Source of the DNA: Burkholderiales bacterium | GTDB taxonomy: Bacteria > Pseudomonadota > Gammaproteobacteria > Burkholderiales > Burkholderiaceae_C | Assembly: GCA_017307865.1 (NCBI GenBank) | Contig: JAFKGE010000015.1 | Location: 1 to 64,000 of the forward strand | DNA: 64,000 nucleotides | Direction: 5' to 3' | In this document: positions 19,317 to 26,796 of the stretch, piece by piece | Layout of the letters: every line of letters begins with the position of its first letter | How positions within the stretch are numbered: the first letter of the stretch is position 1 | Notes under the pieces: generated by a model | Databases searched by the model: none | The model's input: only the letters and a program-made list of their open reading frames with translations | Told to the model about the DNA's origin: nothing | Program-made: the position numbers and the translations under genes

Positions 19317-20678
19317 ATGCGCCGCCTCACCCTCGTCCTGCTGTCCATCCGCGACCTGCTGGTCAGCGCCGGGCCGGTGTTGCTGCTGGCCTTGGGCCTG
19401 CTGGTGGCCGCCTATTGGTGGCTGCAGCCGCAGCCGCCCAAGACCGTGCGCCTGGCCACCGGGCCCGAGGGCAGCGCCTATGCCGCCTTTGGCCGGCGCT
19501 ACGTGCAGGCGCTGGCGCGCGAGGGCATCACGGTGCAGCTGATCGCCACCGAGGGCTCGGTCGCCAATCTCAGGCTGCTGCAGGACGGCGGCGCCGACGT
19601 GGCCTTCGTGCGCGGCGGCAGCGGGGCGGCGCCGCTCACCGCCGGCGCCTCGGCCGCCGCCAGCGAGCCCGCCGCGGCGGCCGACCCCAACGAGTCGCTG
19701 CAGTCGCTGGGCGCGCTGTTCTACGAGCCGCTGTGGATCTTCATGCGCCAGGACAGCCAGGCCGTGCCCGGCATGCTGGCGCGGCTCAAGGGCCTGCGCG
19801 TCAGCGTCGATCAGGCCGGCAGCGGCGTGCCGGCGCTGATGCAGCGCCTGCTGGCGGCCAGCGGTGTGGCGGCCGACGCGGTGCATCTCAGCGAGCAGGA
19901 CGCGCGCAGCGCCGCCCAGGCCCTGCTGGCCGGCCAGCTGGACGCCGTGGTGCTGACCAGCGCGCCGCAGTCGCCCGTCGTGCGCGAACTGCTGCGCACG
20001 CCCGGCATCGCCCCGCTGGAGCTGGCGCAGGCCGATGCCTACACGCGGCGCTTTCCGTTTCTGCGCACCGTCACCCTGCCGCGCGGCGTGGCCGACCTGG
20101 CGGCCGACGTGCCACCGCACGACATCACGCTGCTGGCGGCCACCACCTCGCTGCTGACGCGCGAGCAGACCCACCCCGCGCTGCGCCAGCTGTTCGCGCA
20201 GGCGGCGCAGGGCATTCACGGCCGCGCCGGTTGGCTCAACGGCGCGCGTGAATTTCCCAACACCCGCACCAGCGAGCTGCCCGTCAGCCCCGAGGGCGAC
20301 CGCGCCATCAACGGCACGCCGCCGTTCTGGCAGCGCTGGCTGCCGTTCTGGGCCAGCAACCTGGTGCAGCGCATGTGGCTGGTCATCGGCGGCCTGATCG
20401 TGCTGCTGTTGCCGCTGTCGCGCGTGGTGCCGCCGCTGTACACCTACCGCGTGCGCCAGCGGGTGTTCCGCTGGTACGCGCGGCTGCGCCAGATCGAAAC
20501 ACGCGCGCAAGACCCGCGCGTGCCCGCCGCCGAGCTGCTGGACGAGCTGGACGAGCTGGACCGCGTGGCGCACCACATCGCCGTGCCGCTGGCGCACGCC
20601 GACGAGCTGTACGCCCTGCGCGACCACATCGCCACGGTGCGCCAGCACATCCGGGTGCTGCGCAAGGATTCGACATGA
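19317..20678 (+). CDS. Membrane-anchored TAXI-type TRAP solute-binding protein
   Basis: This 453-residue protein resembles TAXI-family solute-binding subunits. It has an N-terminal membrane helix (residues about 15-38), a binding domain opening KTVRLATGPEGSAYAAFGRR and a central VDQAGSGVPALMQRLL block. A second membrane helix (around 360-380, MWLVIGGLIVLLLPLSRVV) and a 70-residue charged cytoplasmic tail follow. TAXI proteins normally serve DctQM-fusion permeases, but none is next to this gene. The C-terminal membrane anchor and tail are not usual for a simple binding protein, so a sensing or regulatory role is possible. Confidence 0.8.
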   Translation: MRRLTLVLLSIRDLLVSAGPVLLLALGLLVAAYWWLQPQPPKTVRLATGPEGSAYAAFGRRYVQALAREGITVQLIATEGSVANLRLLQDGGADVAFVRGGSGAAPLTAGASAAASEPAAAADPNESLQSLGALFYEPLWIFMRQDSQAVPGMLARLKGLRVSVDQAGSGVPALMQRLLAASGVAADAVHLSEQDARSAAQALLAGQLDAVVLTSAPQSPVVRELLRTPGIAPLELAQADAYTRRFPFLRTVTLPRGVADLAADVPPHDITLLAATTSLLTREQTHPALRQLFAQAAQGIHGRAGWLNGAREFPNTRTSELPVSPEGDRAINGTPPFWQRWLPFWASNLVQRMWLVIGGLIVLLLPLSRVVPPLYTYRVRQRVFRWYARLRQIETRAQDPRVPAAELLDELDELDRVAHHIAVPLAHADELYALRDHIATVRQHIRVLRKDST

Positions 20679-20735
20679 AAAGTGGCTGTGACGCCCGTCC
20701 ATCAAGCGCAGGGAGCTATTGTTTCGATAGTTTCA
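20674..20735 (-). repeat. Dispersed palindromic repeat between TAXI gene and tag
   Basis: On the minus strand this reads AACTATCGAAACAATAGCTC, CCTGCGCTTGATGGACGGGC and GTCACAGCCACTTTTCATGT, one of the best full-length copies in the window. It begins at the stop codon of the TAXI gene. Confidence 0.8.
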
Positions 20736-20745
20736 AGGAGGAAGC

Positions 20746-21351
20746 ATGAGCACCGCTCTCGCCCCCGACGGCCGCCCGCGCTGCAGCTGGTGCCTGGCCA
20801 CGCCGCAGTACCTGGCCTATCACGACCATGAGTGGGGCTTTCCCGTCATCGAGGACCGGCGGCTGTTCGAGAAGCTGTGCCTGGAGGGTTTTCAGGCCGG
20901 CCTGAGCTGGCGCACCATCCTCGAAAAGCGCGAGAACTTTCGCCACGCCTTCGCCGGCTTCGACATCGACGTGCTGGCCGGCTGGGGTGCCCCCGAAGTC
21001 GAGCGCCTGCTGCAGGACGCCGGCATCGTGCGCCACCGCGGCAAGATCGAGAGCGTGCTGAACAACGCGCGCCGCGCGCAAGAGCTGGTGCGGGACGAAG
21101 GCCCGCTGGCCGCCTGGATCTGGCGCCACGAACCCGCGGCCGCCGAGCAGGCCGCGCACCAGGGCGTCACCACCTCGCCCACCTCGATCCAGCTGTCGAA
21201 AGCGCTGAAAAAGCGCGGCTTCAGCTTTGTCGGCCCCACCACCGTGCATGCCTTCCTGCAGGCCATGGGCCTGATCAACGACCACGCCGAGGGCTGCGTG
21301 GTGCGCGGCCAGGTCGATGCAGCGCGGGCTGCGCTGCGGCGACCCGGCTGA
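20746..21351 (+). CDS. tag: DNA-3-methyladenine glycosylase I
   Basis: This 201-residue enzyme excises 3-methyladenine from alkylated DNA. The family N-terminus is RCSWCLATPQYLAYHDHEWG, containing the zinc-binding Cys and His residues and the conserved HDHEWG. The catalytic-pocket blocks FEKLCLEGFQAGLSWRTIL and KKRGFSFVGPTTVHAFLQA are present. AAGGAGGA lies just before the ATG. It stands alone after a repeat and is not clearly in an operon. Confidence 0.96.
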   Translation: MSTALAPDGRPRCSWCLATPQYLAYHDHEWGFPVIEDRRLFEKLCLEGFQAGLSWRTILEKRENFRHAFAGFDIDVLAGWGAPEVERLLQDAGIVRHRGKIESVLNNARRAQELVRDEGPLAAWIWRHEPAAAEQAAHQGVTTSPTSIQLSKALKKRGFSFVGPTTVHAFLQAMGLINDHAEGCVVRGQVDAARAALRRPG

Positions 21352-21378
21352 GACCGCCCGCAGGCCGCCGTCGCGGAC

Positions 21379-21407
21379 TTGTCATGACAGTGTCACCGGC
21401 CTGTCAT
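21379..21407 (+). promoter_or_regulatory. Candidate PhoB box (three half-sites)
   Basis: Three direct heptamers, TTGTCAT at 21379, GTGTCAC at 21390 and CTGTCAT at 21401, are spaced exactly 11 bp apart. PhoB binds direct repeats of CTGTCAY with this 11-bp period, usually in place of the -35 element. The site lies 70-100 bp upstream of the olsF start, and ornithine-lipid synthesis is a known phosphate-starvation response. Confidence 0.75.
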
Positions 21408-21476
21408 GGCGCGGCGGCACCATGGACGCCGTGCCGGAAGGAGCCGCCCGCCGGCCACCACTGCCGGGAGCGCCCC

Positions 21477-23246
21477 ATGATCTCCGTCGACCAGATCGTC
21501 GATCGGCACCTGCCGCGACTGCGCCACCACCCTTGGCTCAGCAAGGGCGTTCGCGGCCTGTTGCGCCGCCTGCTGCACGAGTCGAGTTTCCACCGCTTTG
21601 CCCAGACCTATCCGCACCTGGCGGGCTTTCCGTTTGTCGAGCAGGTGCTGGAGCATTTCGCCTTCAGCTGCGCGGTGCGCGACAACGAGCGCGAGCGCAT
21701 TCCGGCGCGCGGGCGCGTCGTCATCATCGCCAACCATCCCATCGGATCGCTGGACGGGCTGGCGCTGCTGAACCTGGTGGGCGGCATCCGCGGCGACGTG
21801 AGGATCGTCGCCAACGGCCTGCTGGCGGCACTGGCGCCGCTGCAGCGCCTGCTGTTGCCGGTCACGATGCTGGGCGGGCGCAGCGCGGCCGGACAGCTCA
21901 AGGCCATCCTGGAGCACCTGCGCGGCGAGGGAGCGGTCATCATCTTTCCGGCGGGCGAGGTGTCGCGCCTACGGCCCAACGGGGTGCGCGACCGGCGCTG
22001 GAACAGTGGCTTCCTGCGACTGGCCGCGCAAACGCAGTCGCCCATCGTGCCGGTGCACATCGACGGGCGCAATTCGGCGCTGTTCTATGGCGCGTCGATG
22101 TGCTGCAAGCCGCTGGCCTCGCTGCTGCTGGTGCAGGAAATGTTCGGCCAGCACCGCAAGAGCATCGCGCTGCGCATCGGCCATCCGATTCCCCACGGCA
22201 GCCACGCCGCCATGCCCCTGCCGGATGCCGCCAAGGCCAAGCTGTTTTGCAAGCATCTGTACCGCATGGCGCAGGACCGGCCGGGCCTGCTGCGCACCGA
22301 GACCGCCGTGGCGCATCCGGTCGATCGCAGCGCGCTGGCGCAGGCCGTGGCGGCGTGCGAGCCGTTGGGACAGACGCCGGACGGCAAGCGCATCCACCTG
22401 TTCCGCGGCGGGCTGGACTCGCCCATTCTGCGCGAGGTCGGGCGCCTGCGCGAGCTGGCCTTTCGCGCCGTGGGCGAAGGCAGCGGCCAGCGCCGCGATC
22501 TGGACCGCTACGACCTGCACTACGACCACCTGATCCTGTGGGAGCCGCGCGAGCTGGAAATCGTCGGCGCCTACCGCATGGTGCGCACGGCGCCGGTGCT
22601 GCGGGAAATGGGTGCCGAGGGCCTGTACACGCACAGCCTGTTTCGCTTCGGCGAGGGCATGGGCACCTGCCTGGAGCACGGCTTGGAGCTGGGTCGCTCC
22701 TTCGTGCAGCCGCGCTACTGGGGACGCCGCTCGCTGGACTACCTGTGGTTCGGCATCGGCGCCTACGTGCGCCGCTACCCCGAGTGCCGCTACCTGTTCG
22801 GCCCGGTCTCGCTATCGCGCGACATGCCCCAGGCCGCGCGCGACCTGCTGGTGCACCACTACCGCAGCCACTACGGCGCGCCGGGCGTGGCCGAGGCCCG
22901 CCGCCCCTTCGTGCCCGGCACCGACCTGGACGCGACGGCGCCCTCCAGCGGCGACAGCGCGACCGACTTCGTGCGGCTGAAACTGCTGCTGGCCCACATG
23001 GGTTGCAGCGTGCCCACGCTGTACAAGCAGTACGCCGAGGTGGCCGAGCCCGGCGGCGTGCGCTTTCTGGACTTCGGCGTGGACCCGGACTTCGGCCACT
23101 GCGTGGACGGCCTGGTGCTGGTGGACGTGCAGCGCATCAAGGCCCACAAGCGCGAGCGCTACATCGGGCCGGCCGAAGCGGTGCCGGCCCCGGTCAGTAG
23201 CGCAGGAACACCTGCTGCACCGCCGTCGGATCGCCGCCGCGCGTGA
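21477..23246 (+). CDS. olsF: Bifunctional ornithine-lipid synthase, OlsF-like
   Basis: This 589-residue protein has two acyltransferase domains. The N-terminal part is PlsC-like, with ANHPIGSLDGLALLNLVGG (H87 and D93) and VIIFPAGEVSRL. The C-terminal part (about 320-530) is a GNAT-like acyl-ACP N-acyltransferase with LYTHSLFRFGEGMGTCLEHG and RYWGRRSLDYLWFGIGAYVR. In OlsF proteins the C-terminal domain N-acylates ornithine and the N-terminal domain adds the second acyl chain, giving phosphorus-free membrane lipid. I chose the ATG at 21477 with GGGAG six bases upstream. A PhoB-type box precedes it. Its 3' end overlaps the convergent asparaginase gene by 53 bp. Confidence 0.87.
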   Translation: MISVDQIVDRHLPRLRHHPWLSKGVRGLLRRLLHESSFHRFAQTYPHLAGFPFVEQVLEHFAFSCAVRDNERERIPARGRVVIIANHPIGSLDGLALLNLVGGIRGDVRIVANGLLAALAPLQRLLLPVTMLGGRSAAGQLKAILEHLRGEGAVIIFPAGEVSRLRPNGVRDRRWNSGFLRLAAQTQSPIVPVHIDGRNSALFYGASMCCKPLASLLLVQEMFGQHRKSIALRIGHPIPHGSHAAMPLPDAAKAKLFCKHLYRMAQDRPGLLRTETAVAHPVDRSALAQAVAACEPLGQTPDGKRIHLFRGGLDSPILREVGRLRELAFRAVGEGSGQRRDLDRYDLHYDHLILWEPRELEIVGAYRMVRTAPVLREMGAEGLYTHSLFRFGEGMGTCLEHGLELGRSFVQPRYWGRRSLDYLWFGIGAYVRRYPECRYLFGPVSLSRDMPQAARDLLVHHYRSHYGAPGVAEARRPFVPGTDLDATAPSSGDSATDFVRLKLLLAHMGCSVPTLYKQYAEVAEPGGVRFLDFGVDPDFGHCVDGLVLVDVQRIKAHKRERYIGPAEAVPAPVSSAGTPAAPPSDRRRA

Positions 23247-24222
23247 GCGCCAGCGCGGCCAGCAGGCGCGCGCGCGGCGGGTTCTGGTCGTCGGTCACCA
23301 CCCAGCCCAGCGCGTCGTCGTCGATGCTGGCGCCGCGCACCACCGGCCCCGCCCCCGTGCGCGAGCAGCGCACCAGCAGCACGCCGCGCGCGCGCAGCTC
23401 GGCCAGCGGCGCCTTCAGGTACTCGGGCACGGTGCCGCCGCCAAAGCCCGCGTGCACGATGGCGCGTGCGCCCAAGGCGGCCCAGCTGTCGTAGATCTCG
23501 GCGCGCATGTTGCCGTGGCTGGTCACCACGCCGACCAGCGGCAGCGCATCGATGCGGTCGATGTCGAACTCGCTGGCCGCGCCGTGCGGGCGTTCCACCC
23601 GGCGGTACCAGCGCGGCGCGCCCTCCACCACCAGGCCCAGCGCGCCGTGCTGCGAGGCAAAGGCGTCCAGCCGCAGGCTGTGCACCTTGGCCACGTCGCG
23701 CCCGCTGTGGATTTCCTCGTTCATCACCATCAGCACGCCGCGCCCGGCGCTGCTGGCGTGCGCCGCCACGGCCACCGCCTGGCGCAGGTTGGCCGGGCCG
23801 TCGGCCGCCAGCGCGGTGCCGGGGCGCATGGCGCCGGTCAGCACGATGGGCTTGTCGGTGGGCACGGTCAGGTGCAGAAAGTAGGCCGTCTCCTCCATGG
23901 TGTCGGTGCCGTGGGTGACGACCACCGCGTCCACCTCGTCCTGCCGGCACAGCGCCGCCACGCGCCGCGCCAGCTGCAGCAGGTGCTGGTCGGTGAAGTC
24001 GGCCGAGTCGATCTGGAACAGTTGCTCGGCCCGCAGCTCGGCCAGCGCGGCCAATCCGGGAACGCCCGCAATCAAGTCCTGCGCCGTCACCACGGCGGAC
24101 TGGTAGGCGGCCGAGCCGGCGCCGACGCCTGCATGGGCAGCGCCTGAGCCGGCGATGGTGCCGCCGGTGGCCAGCAACACGACACGAGGCAGGGATGGGT
24201 GGCGGTTTGGCATGGGCCGCAT
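23194..24222 (-). CDS. L-asparaginase (type II-like), apparently cytoplasmic
   Basis: This 342-residue enzyme should hydrolyse asparagine to aspartate and ammonia. It has the first active-site loop LLATGGTIAGSG (T22 as nucleophile) and the second VVTHGTDTMEETAYFL (T106, D107). There is no signal peptide ahead of the first strand, so it probably stays in the cytoplasm, unlike classical type II enzymes. The catalytic lysine of the E. coli T-D-K triad, in AADKASANRG, appears to be replaced by alanine here (AAHASSAGRG). It is read against olsF and overlaps it. Confidence 0.9.
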   Translation of the reverse strand: MRPMPNRHPSLPRVVLLATGGTIAGSGAAHAGVGAGSAAYQSAVVTAQDLIAGVPGLAALAELRAEQLFQIDSADFTDQHLLQLARRVAALCRQDEVDAVVVTHGTDTMEETAYFLHLTVPTDKPIVLTGAMRPGTALAADGPANLRQAVAVAAHASSAGRGVLMVMNEEIHSGRDVAKVHSLRLDAFASQHGALGLVVEGAPRWYRRVERPHGAASEFDIDRIDALPLVGVVTSHGNMRAEIYDSWAALGARAIVHAGFGGGTVPEYLKAPLAELRARGVLLVRCSRTGAGPVVRGASIDDDALGWVVTDDQNPPRARLLAALALTRGGDPTAVQQVFLRY

Positions 24223-24285
24223 TGTCCCTCACGCCCAGCGCAGACACGCCGCCGAAGCGTCAAAATCCGCCTCGGGCAACTCTCG

Positions 24286-24933
24286 ATGCACGGCAAGCCC
24301 GTGACCTGGACGATGAGTGGAAAACCGCGTGGCTGTCTGACCCGGCTCGCTCTGGGCGTGCTGGTGCTGGCGCTGGTCGCCGGCGCGGGCCTGATCGGCC
24401 TGGTGTGGATCACCGACCCCTGGATCTATCGGGTGGGTGGCAAACAGCGGCTGCTGCCCATCTGGTCGGGCACCGGCACGGCGGACGGACCTGCGGGCCG
24501 CTATCAAGTCTATGTCTCGTTCTACCCGGCGCACTACGGGCATGCCAGTCTTCCGGGTGTCAGCGTCAAGGGCACCGGCGTGATCTGCGCGCCCGACGGC
24601 GCGCGCTACCCGGCGCGGGTGCGCGGCGGCGCGCGCGGGCGCATCTGGAGCCAGATGGACGGTCACGCGTTCTGGCTGGAGGTGTACGACCGCCCGGTCC
24701 TCTGGCAAACCAGCAGCCGCCACGACTGGCGACCGAGCCTGCGCTTCGACGGCGCGTGGGCGGGGCCCGAGCTGCGCATGAGCGATGACGGCAGCCTGCG
24801 CAATGCCTTTCGGGCCGACGGCTCGCTCAACCCGCGGCCGGCCAGCACACCCGACAAAAAATCGGCCGTGCCCATCACCTTCGTGGAAACCGGCCGGTGG
24901 CTGGCGCCCGACTGCCCGCCGCCGCAGCGTTGA
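24286..24933 (+). CDS. Hypothetical membrane-anchored protein
   Basis: I do not recognise this family. The 215-residue protein has one hydrophobic segment (CLTRLALGVLVLALVAGAGL, about residues 17-36) that would anchor it in the inner membrane. The rest is polar and probably periplasmic, rich in Trp, Tyr and Gly. An in-frame ATG at 24313 would give 206 residues and an N-terminus of MSGKPRGCLTRLAL. It is transcribed away from the asparaginase gene and towards the nicotinamidase. Base composition is like its neighbours. Confidence 0.6.
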   Translation: MHGKPVTWTMSGKPRGCLTRLALGVLVLALVAGAGLIGLVWITDPWIYRVGGKQRLLPIWSGTGTADGPAGRYQVYVSFYPAHYGHASLPGVSVKGTGVICAPDGARYPARVRGGARGRIWSQMDGHAFWLEVYDRPVLWQTSSRHDWRPSLRFDGAWAGPELRMSDDGSLRNAFRADGSLNPRPASTPDKKSAVPITFVETGRWLAPDCPPPQR

Positions 24934-24966
24934 AGCGGGCGCCCACCGTCGGCGGCGCCCGCAGCG

Positions 24967-25584
24967 TCAGATCTGCGCCGAGTCGACGCGCCGCACGCCC
25001 GCCGCCGTCATGTCGGCCCAGGCCTGCGCCAGCGAGCCGTTCAGGTCGATGGCGCGGCAGGCGTCCTCGATCACCGTGACCTCGAAGCCGGCCGCGCGCG
25101 CGTCGAGCGCGCTCCAGGCCACGCAGTAGTCGGTGGCCAGGCCGCACAGCCACAGCCGCGCGATGCCGCGCGCCTGCAGCCACGCCGCCAGCCCCGTGGT
25201 GGTGCGGCGGTCGGCCTCGACAAAGGCCGAGTAGCTGTCGATGTCCCTTTGGTACCCCTTGCGCACGATGAGCTGTGCGTGGTCCACCCGCAAGCCGTCG
25301 TGCAGCGCCGCGTCGCGCGTGCCCTGCACGCAGTGCACCGGCCACAGCACCTGCTCGCCGTAAGGCAGCGTGATGGTCTCGAACGGCTGGCGCCCCGGGT
25401 GGTTGGCGGCAAAGGACACGTGATCGCGCGGGTGCCAGTCCTGCGTCAGCACCACGTTGGCAAAGCGGGGGGCTACGCGGTTGACGACGGGCACGATGGC
25501 GTGGCCGCCCGCCACCGGCAGGCCGCCGCCGGGCATGAAGCCGTATTGCGCGTCGACGATGAGCAGGGCGGTGGAGTTGTTCAT
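24967..25584 (-). CDS. pncA: Nicotinamidase / pyrazinamidase
   Basis: This 205-residue enzyme deamidates nicotinamide to nicotinate for NAD salvage. The catalytic triad is visible: D11 in LLIVDAQYGF, K109 in IVRKGYQ and C154 in LCGLATDYCV. Metal-ligand positions fit TQDWHPRDH (D49, H51) and WPVHCVQGT (H84). It ends four bases from the stop of a serine-hydrolase gene on the same strand, and the two may be co-transcribed. Confidence 0.95.
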   Translation of the reverse strand: MNNSTALLIVDAQYGFMPGGGLPVAGGHAIVPVVNRVAPRFANVVLTQDWHPRDHVSFAANHPGRQPFETITLPYGEQVLWPVHCVQGTRDAALHDGLRVDHAQLIVRKGYQRDIDSYSAFVEADRRTTTGLAAWLQARGIARLWLCGLATDYCVAWSALDARAAGFEVTVIEDACRAIDLNGSLAQAWADMTAAGVRRVDSAQI

Positions 25585-25588
25585 GCCG

Positions 25589-26725
25589 CTATTGTCCCGC
25601 GCGCGGCAGGCGTCGCACGGCGGGCACGATGTCGCGGCGGATCAGCGTGCGACCCTGGCCGCGCGCGGCGCTCTCGGGCGTGCGGCGCGAGGTGACGGCC
25701 ACCACCAGTTGCAGCGCGGGCTCGACGTGAATCCACTGCCCGCCGTAACCGCTGGCCATCAGGCTGCCGGCGCCCAGCCACCACAGGTAGCCATAGGCCG
25801 CGCCCAAGGGCGGGCCGCCGGCGTTGTGCCGCTGCCCCAGCGCCCGCATGTAGGCGCGCGGCACCAGCGCGCGGCCCTGCCACTGGCCCTCGGCCAGCAC
25901 CAGCTCGCCCAGCCGCGCCATGGCCGGCGTGGCGAGCGACAGGCCGATGGCTCCCAGCGCATGGCCTTGCGCGCCGCGACGCCAGTCGAAGCGCTCGATG
26001 CCCAGCGGCTGAAACAGGCGCCGGCGCGCGTAGTCCGCCAGCGGCTCGCCCACCGCCTGGGCCAGGGCCAGCGCCAGCAGGTTGGCGGCGCCGTTGTCGT
26101 AGGCAAAGCGCGCGCCGGGCTCGGCCACGAAGGGGCGGCGCGCCAGCCAGCGCAGGTCGTCGTCGCGGTCGCGCCGCGCCGTCTCGTCGCCCGGCCAGCC
26201 GGCGGTCATGGTCAGCAGGTGCGCAAAGCGCAGGCGCTGCACGCGCGCATCCAGGCCCAGGCGCAGCAGGGCGGGCAGGCGCAGCGCCACCAGTTCGTCC
26301 GGCCCGCGCACGTGGCCGTCGGCCATGGCCTGGCCGAACAGCAGGGCCAGCACGCTCTTGGTGACGGACTGCACGTCCTGCAGCGTGTCGACGCCGATGC
26401 CGCTGCGGTAGTAATCGAAGGCCAGCTGGCCCCGGTGCCGCACGAGCACGCTTTGCACGTCGCCCAGCGAGGCGTCGATGCGCGCCGCCAGGCCGGCAAA
26501 GGCGTGCTGGTGGCGCGCGGCGAGCGCCGGGTCGGAGGCGGGTGGCGCGACCGCCGCGCCGGCGCGCTGGGCCCAGCTTGGCGCTGCGCCCAAGCCGCCG
26601 AGTGCGAGGGCGGCGGCGCCCAGACGGCGGCGGCGCAGGCTTGGCGCAGCCCGGTGATGCAGGCTTGCCGATTCGGTGCCATTTGGACCAGCAGCCCAGC
26701 TGGGATCAGCGCAAGCAGCTTTCAT
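25589..26725 (-). CDS. Serine hydrolase of the beta-lactamase (class C) superfamily
   Basis: This 378-residue protein has the SxxK motif as S120-V-T-K123 in DVQSVTKSVLALLFG and the second motif as YDN in ARFAYDNGAANLLALALAQ. An arginine-run followed by a hydrophobic stretch (about residues 30-52, ending PSWAQ) looks like a Tat-type signal peptide, placing it in the periplasm. The substrate is unknown; peptidases and esterases share this fold. The likely ATG at 26725 and the first 19 residues lie in a copy of the dispersed repeat, and no Shine-Dalgarno is visible there. Confidence 0.82.
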   Translation of the reverse strand: MKAACADPSWAAGPNGTESASLHHRAAPSLRRRRLGAAALALGGLGAAPSWAQRAGAAVAPPASDPALAARHQHAFAGLAARIDASLGDVQSVLVRHRGQLAFDYYRSGIGVDTLQDVQSVTKSVLALLFGQAMADGHVRGPDELVALRLPALLRLGLDARVQRLRFAHLLTMTAGWPGDETARRDRDDDLRWLARRPFVAEPGARFAYDNGAANLLALALAQAVGEPLADYARRRLFQPLGIERFDWRRGAQGHALGAIGLSLATPAMARLGELVLAEGQWQGRALVPRAYMRALGQRHNAGGPPLGAAYGYLWWLGAGSLMASGYGGQWIHVEPALQLVVAVTSRRTPESAARGQGRTLIRRDIVPAVRRLPRAGQ

Positions 26726-26740
26726 TTTAATAGCATCGAC
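26675..26740 (-). repeat. Dispersed palindromic repeat supplying a gene start
   Basis: On the minus strand this reads GCTATTAAAATGAAAGCTGC, TTGCGCTGATCC and, later, GGGCTGCTGGTCCAAATGG. It matches the repeat family from the GCTA...AAAA left end to the CCAAATGG right end. The ATG within AAAATGAAAGC is the likely start of the serine hydrolase gene. Confidence 0.65.
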
Positions 26741-26796
26741 CGCTGTCTGCCGACACCCATGCCGGGGGCGCATGGCCAAGCCCGCCGCGCGGCGCG

